Origin: an uncultured Dorea sp.
GTDB lineage: Bacteria; Bacillota; Clostridia; Lachnospirales; Lachnospiraceae
Length of the DNA: 64,000 nt
Direction: 5' to 3'
NCBI GenBank assembly: GCA_948602995.1
Contig: CAPEBR010000020.1
Location: forward strand, 1-64,000
The first letter of the stretch is position 1; each line of letters starts with the position of its first letter. The notes under the pieces are model-generated. The model had not been told where the DNA came from, ran no database searches, and worked only from the letters and a program-made list of their open reading frames with translations. This document shows positions 62,846 through 64,000 of this stretch, piece after piece. Position numbers and translations under genes: made by a program.

Positions 62846-63799
62846 ATGGAAGGGAATAAAAGGGATGTATTTGAAGTGTTTATAAGGGATGAGCTGGAAA
62901 GGGAGGCAGAGGAAATACGCCGGGAAAATGAAGCAGAAGGGAAAAAGTTGCCGGAAGCATTAAAGGCTGAGATCCGAAGTAATCTTGATGAACGGATTGA
63001 AATGTTGGAGTGGGAAAGAAAATATCCGAACCTGTCTGCGGATGAGCTGTGTGCTTTGCGTGTCGCACAGAAAATTCTCGACCGGGTGAAGGAAGAGGGA
63101 GCAGAGGGAATCGGTGATGTGGAAAACGGGAACATTGGAAGTGGAGACATCAGTGGGATGGTGGATTTTGGGTCTGCGAGGGAGACAAAGGGAAGGAGAG
63201 CAACAGGAGGAAGAAAAAGAGGATTCCGCTTTTATACAGGACTTGTGGCAGTAGTTGCATTGGTCGCGGCTATAAGTGTTACCAGTTTGGGTGGAGCGGA
63301 GAGAGTTGTGCGGTTTATGGAGAGTGTGGTTGGTGGACGAGCCGTGTATCAAGTGGATTCTAGTGATAAAAATATAGTAATAGTCGAGGATGATATAGAG
63401 AAAGCTTATCAGATGATTAAAGAGGAGTTCAAGGTAGAGCCAGTAAGAATCATTACGGGTTCAGTGAAAAGGATGAGTTTTATGAATATGGAGTTTGATA
63501 AAGTGTCTCAATTGGCAGAGATTTCATATTTATACAATGAACAAAGTGTAGCCTACTTTATAAGTGCAGCGTATAAAGACTCTTCATGGGCACTTGATGT
63601 GGACGAGCATTTTAATGATAAATATCAAGTAACAAATAAAGATTGTGTGATTGAAGTAAAAGAATACAAATTAGAAGATGATAATGTTAATAGATATTCG
63701 GCGAGCTTTAGATATAATGGACTGGAATATTTTTTGGTTGGAACGATGAAAAAGGAGGAGTTTGAATTTATTTTAAAAAATTTGTATTTTACAGCATAA
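62846..63799 (+). CDS. Probable membrane anti-sigma factor (DUF4367-like)
   Basis: A 317-residue protein with a Glu/Lys-rich cytoplasmic N-terminal domain of about 130 residues, a single membrane segment at about 131-149 (YTGLVAVVALVAAISVTSL) and an extracytoplasmic C-terminal domain that resembles DUF4367 domains (VSQLAEISYLYNEQSVAYFIS). The layout and the sigma factor upstream suggest a signal-sensing anti-sigma factor, which is inferred; the zinc motif of classic ZAS domains is absent. Confidence 0.62.
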   Translation: MEGNKRDVFEVFIRDELEREAEEIRRENEAEGKKLPEALKAEIRSNLDERIEMLEWERKYPNLSADELCALRVAQKILDRVKEEGAEGIGDVENGNIGSGDISGMVDFGSARETKGRRATGGRKRGFRFYTGLVAVVALVAAISVTSLGGAERVVRFMESVVGGRAVYQVDSSDKNIVIVEDDIEKAYQMIKEEFKVEPVRIITGSVKRMSFMNMEFDKVSQLAEISYLYNEQSVAYFISAAYKDSSWALDVDEHFNDKYQVTNKDCVIEVKEYKLEDDNVNRYSASFRYNGLEYFLVGTMKKEEFEFILKNLYFTA

Positions 63800-63873
63800 A
63801 TTGCATAAGTTTTTCCTGAGTTATGTGTCCTTATGTATGAGGGGGTATGAAGAAGAGAGGAGGGAGGTGACAA

Positions 63874-64000
63874 ATGAAGAGAAGACTGTTGTCCTTCTGC
63901 TGTACATTGATGATATTAGTGGGAATAGTTACGAATTCAGCCGTTGATAGTCAAGCGGCTTCGGATGAGTCTATGATTGACGGCTCTTATTTGACTCATG
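63874..64000 (+). CDS. Start of a secreted protein, cut by the window edge
   Basis: ATG 63874 follows GGAGGGAGGTGA and reads a signal peptide (MKRRLLSFCCTLMILVGIV, cleavage likely after SQA) then ASDESMIDGSYLTH to the window end. It is the likely third gene of the sigma/anti-sigma unit. The function cannot be told. Confidence 0.6.
   Translation, partial: MKRRLLSFCCTLMILVGIVTNSAVDSQAASDESMIDGSYLTH

Overview
The window looks like chromosomal DNA of a low-to-mid-GC anaerobic Firmicute, most probably a Lachnospiraceae (Clostridium cluster XIVa) gut bacterium. This is inferred from gene content and order: tig-clpP-clpX-lon-ysxC, hom-apgM-lysC, class III fructose bisphosphatase, an ABC-fed tagatose-type sugar cluster, a eukaryote-type HisA, and small secreted lysine-rich proteins. 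No rRNA, tRNA or CRISPR array was seen, and no complete insertion sequence or prophage. The species cannot be fixed from sequence alone.

Layout. 1-655 is a gene-poor edge. 656-4739 holds a membrane diguanylate cyclase, a cytoplasmic subtilisin and an acyl-CoA ligase. 4864-7956 (minus strand) is a DUF1846-pyrG operon. 8265-14145 (plus) carries ftsH, uvrC, hprK and a ROK glucokinase. 14209-16845 (minus) is a class A penicillin-binding protein, followed by yigZ. Between yigZ and hpf lie two striking non-coding inverted-repeat elements (17709-17827 and 17866-18133). 18142-21537 (minus) holds hpf, a PAP2 phosphatase and typA. 21746-26532 (plus) has an SSB-like protein, dapA, dapB and fbp. 26708-30127 is an accessory islet: a lipoprotein, two decayed copies of an AAA-ATPase-like gene sharing a 164-bp direct repeat, a secreted protein, and a two-gene locus pairing a DUF3990 ADP-ribosyltransferase-like protein with an HTH protein. 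A lone hisA and another secreted protein follow.

32238-42332 is a self-contained carbohydrate cluster: a divergent LacI-family repressor with three operator-like palindromes, a tagatose/psicose 3-epimerase-type protein, a PfkB kinase, GatZ-like and GatY-like tagatose-bisphosphate aldolase subunits, a ribose-type ABC importer and a zinc polyol dehydrogenase. It is flanked by a 24-bp near-perfect direct repeat. Together the genes suggest ABC import of a polyol or rare ketohexose, oxidation, C3 epimerisation, phosphorylation and aldol cleavage.

43489-50985 holds secA, prfB with its programmed +1 frameshift, and the aspartate-family operon hom-apgM-lysC. 50987-53332 has a small XRE regulator, a CYTH protein, a DJ-1-like protein and a lipoprotein. 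53439-60969 is the protein-quality-control cluster tig-clpP-clpX-lon plus ysxC and a YtvI-like membrane protein. The right end has a rhomboid pseudogene, a HIT protein, an ECF-type sigma factor with a probable membrane anti-sigma factor, and the start of a secreted protein.

The most unusual features are non-coding: a MITE-like family with 14-bp terminal inverted repeats (one copy inside the clpX terminator with a 10-bp target duplication); a GC-rich palindrome abutting or overlapping stop codons at three loci; a 268-bp fold-back element; and a TGTAACTG hairpin repeated in the leaders of several housekeeping genes. The best candidate for an under-described protein system is the DUF3990/HTH gene pair.
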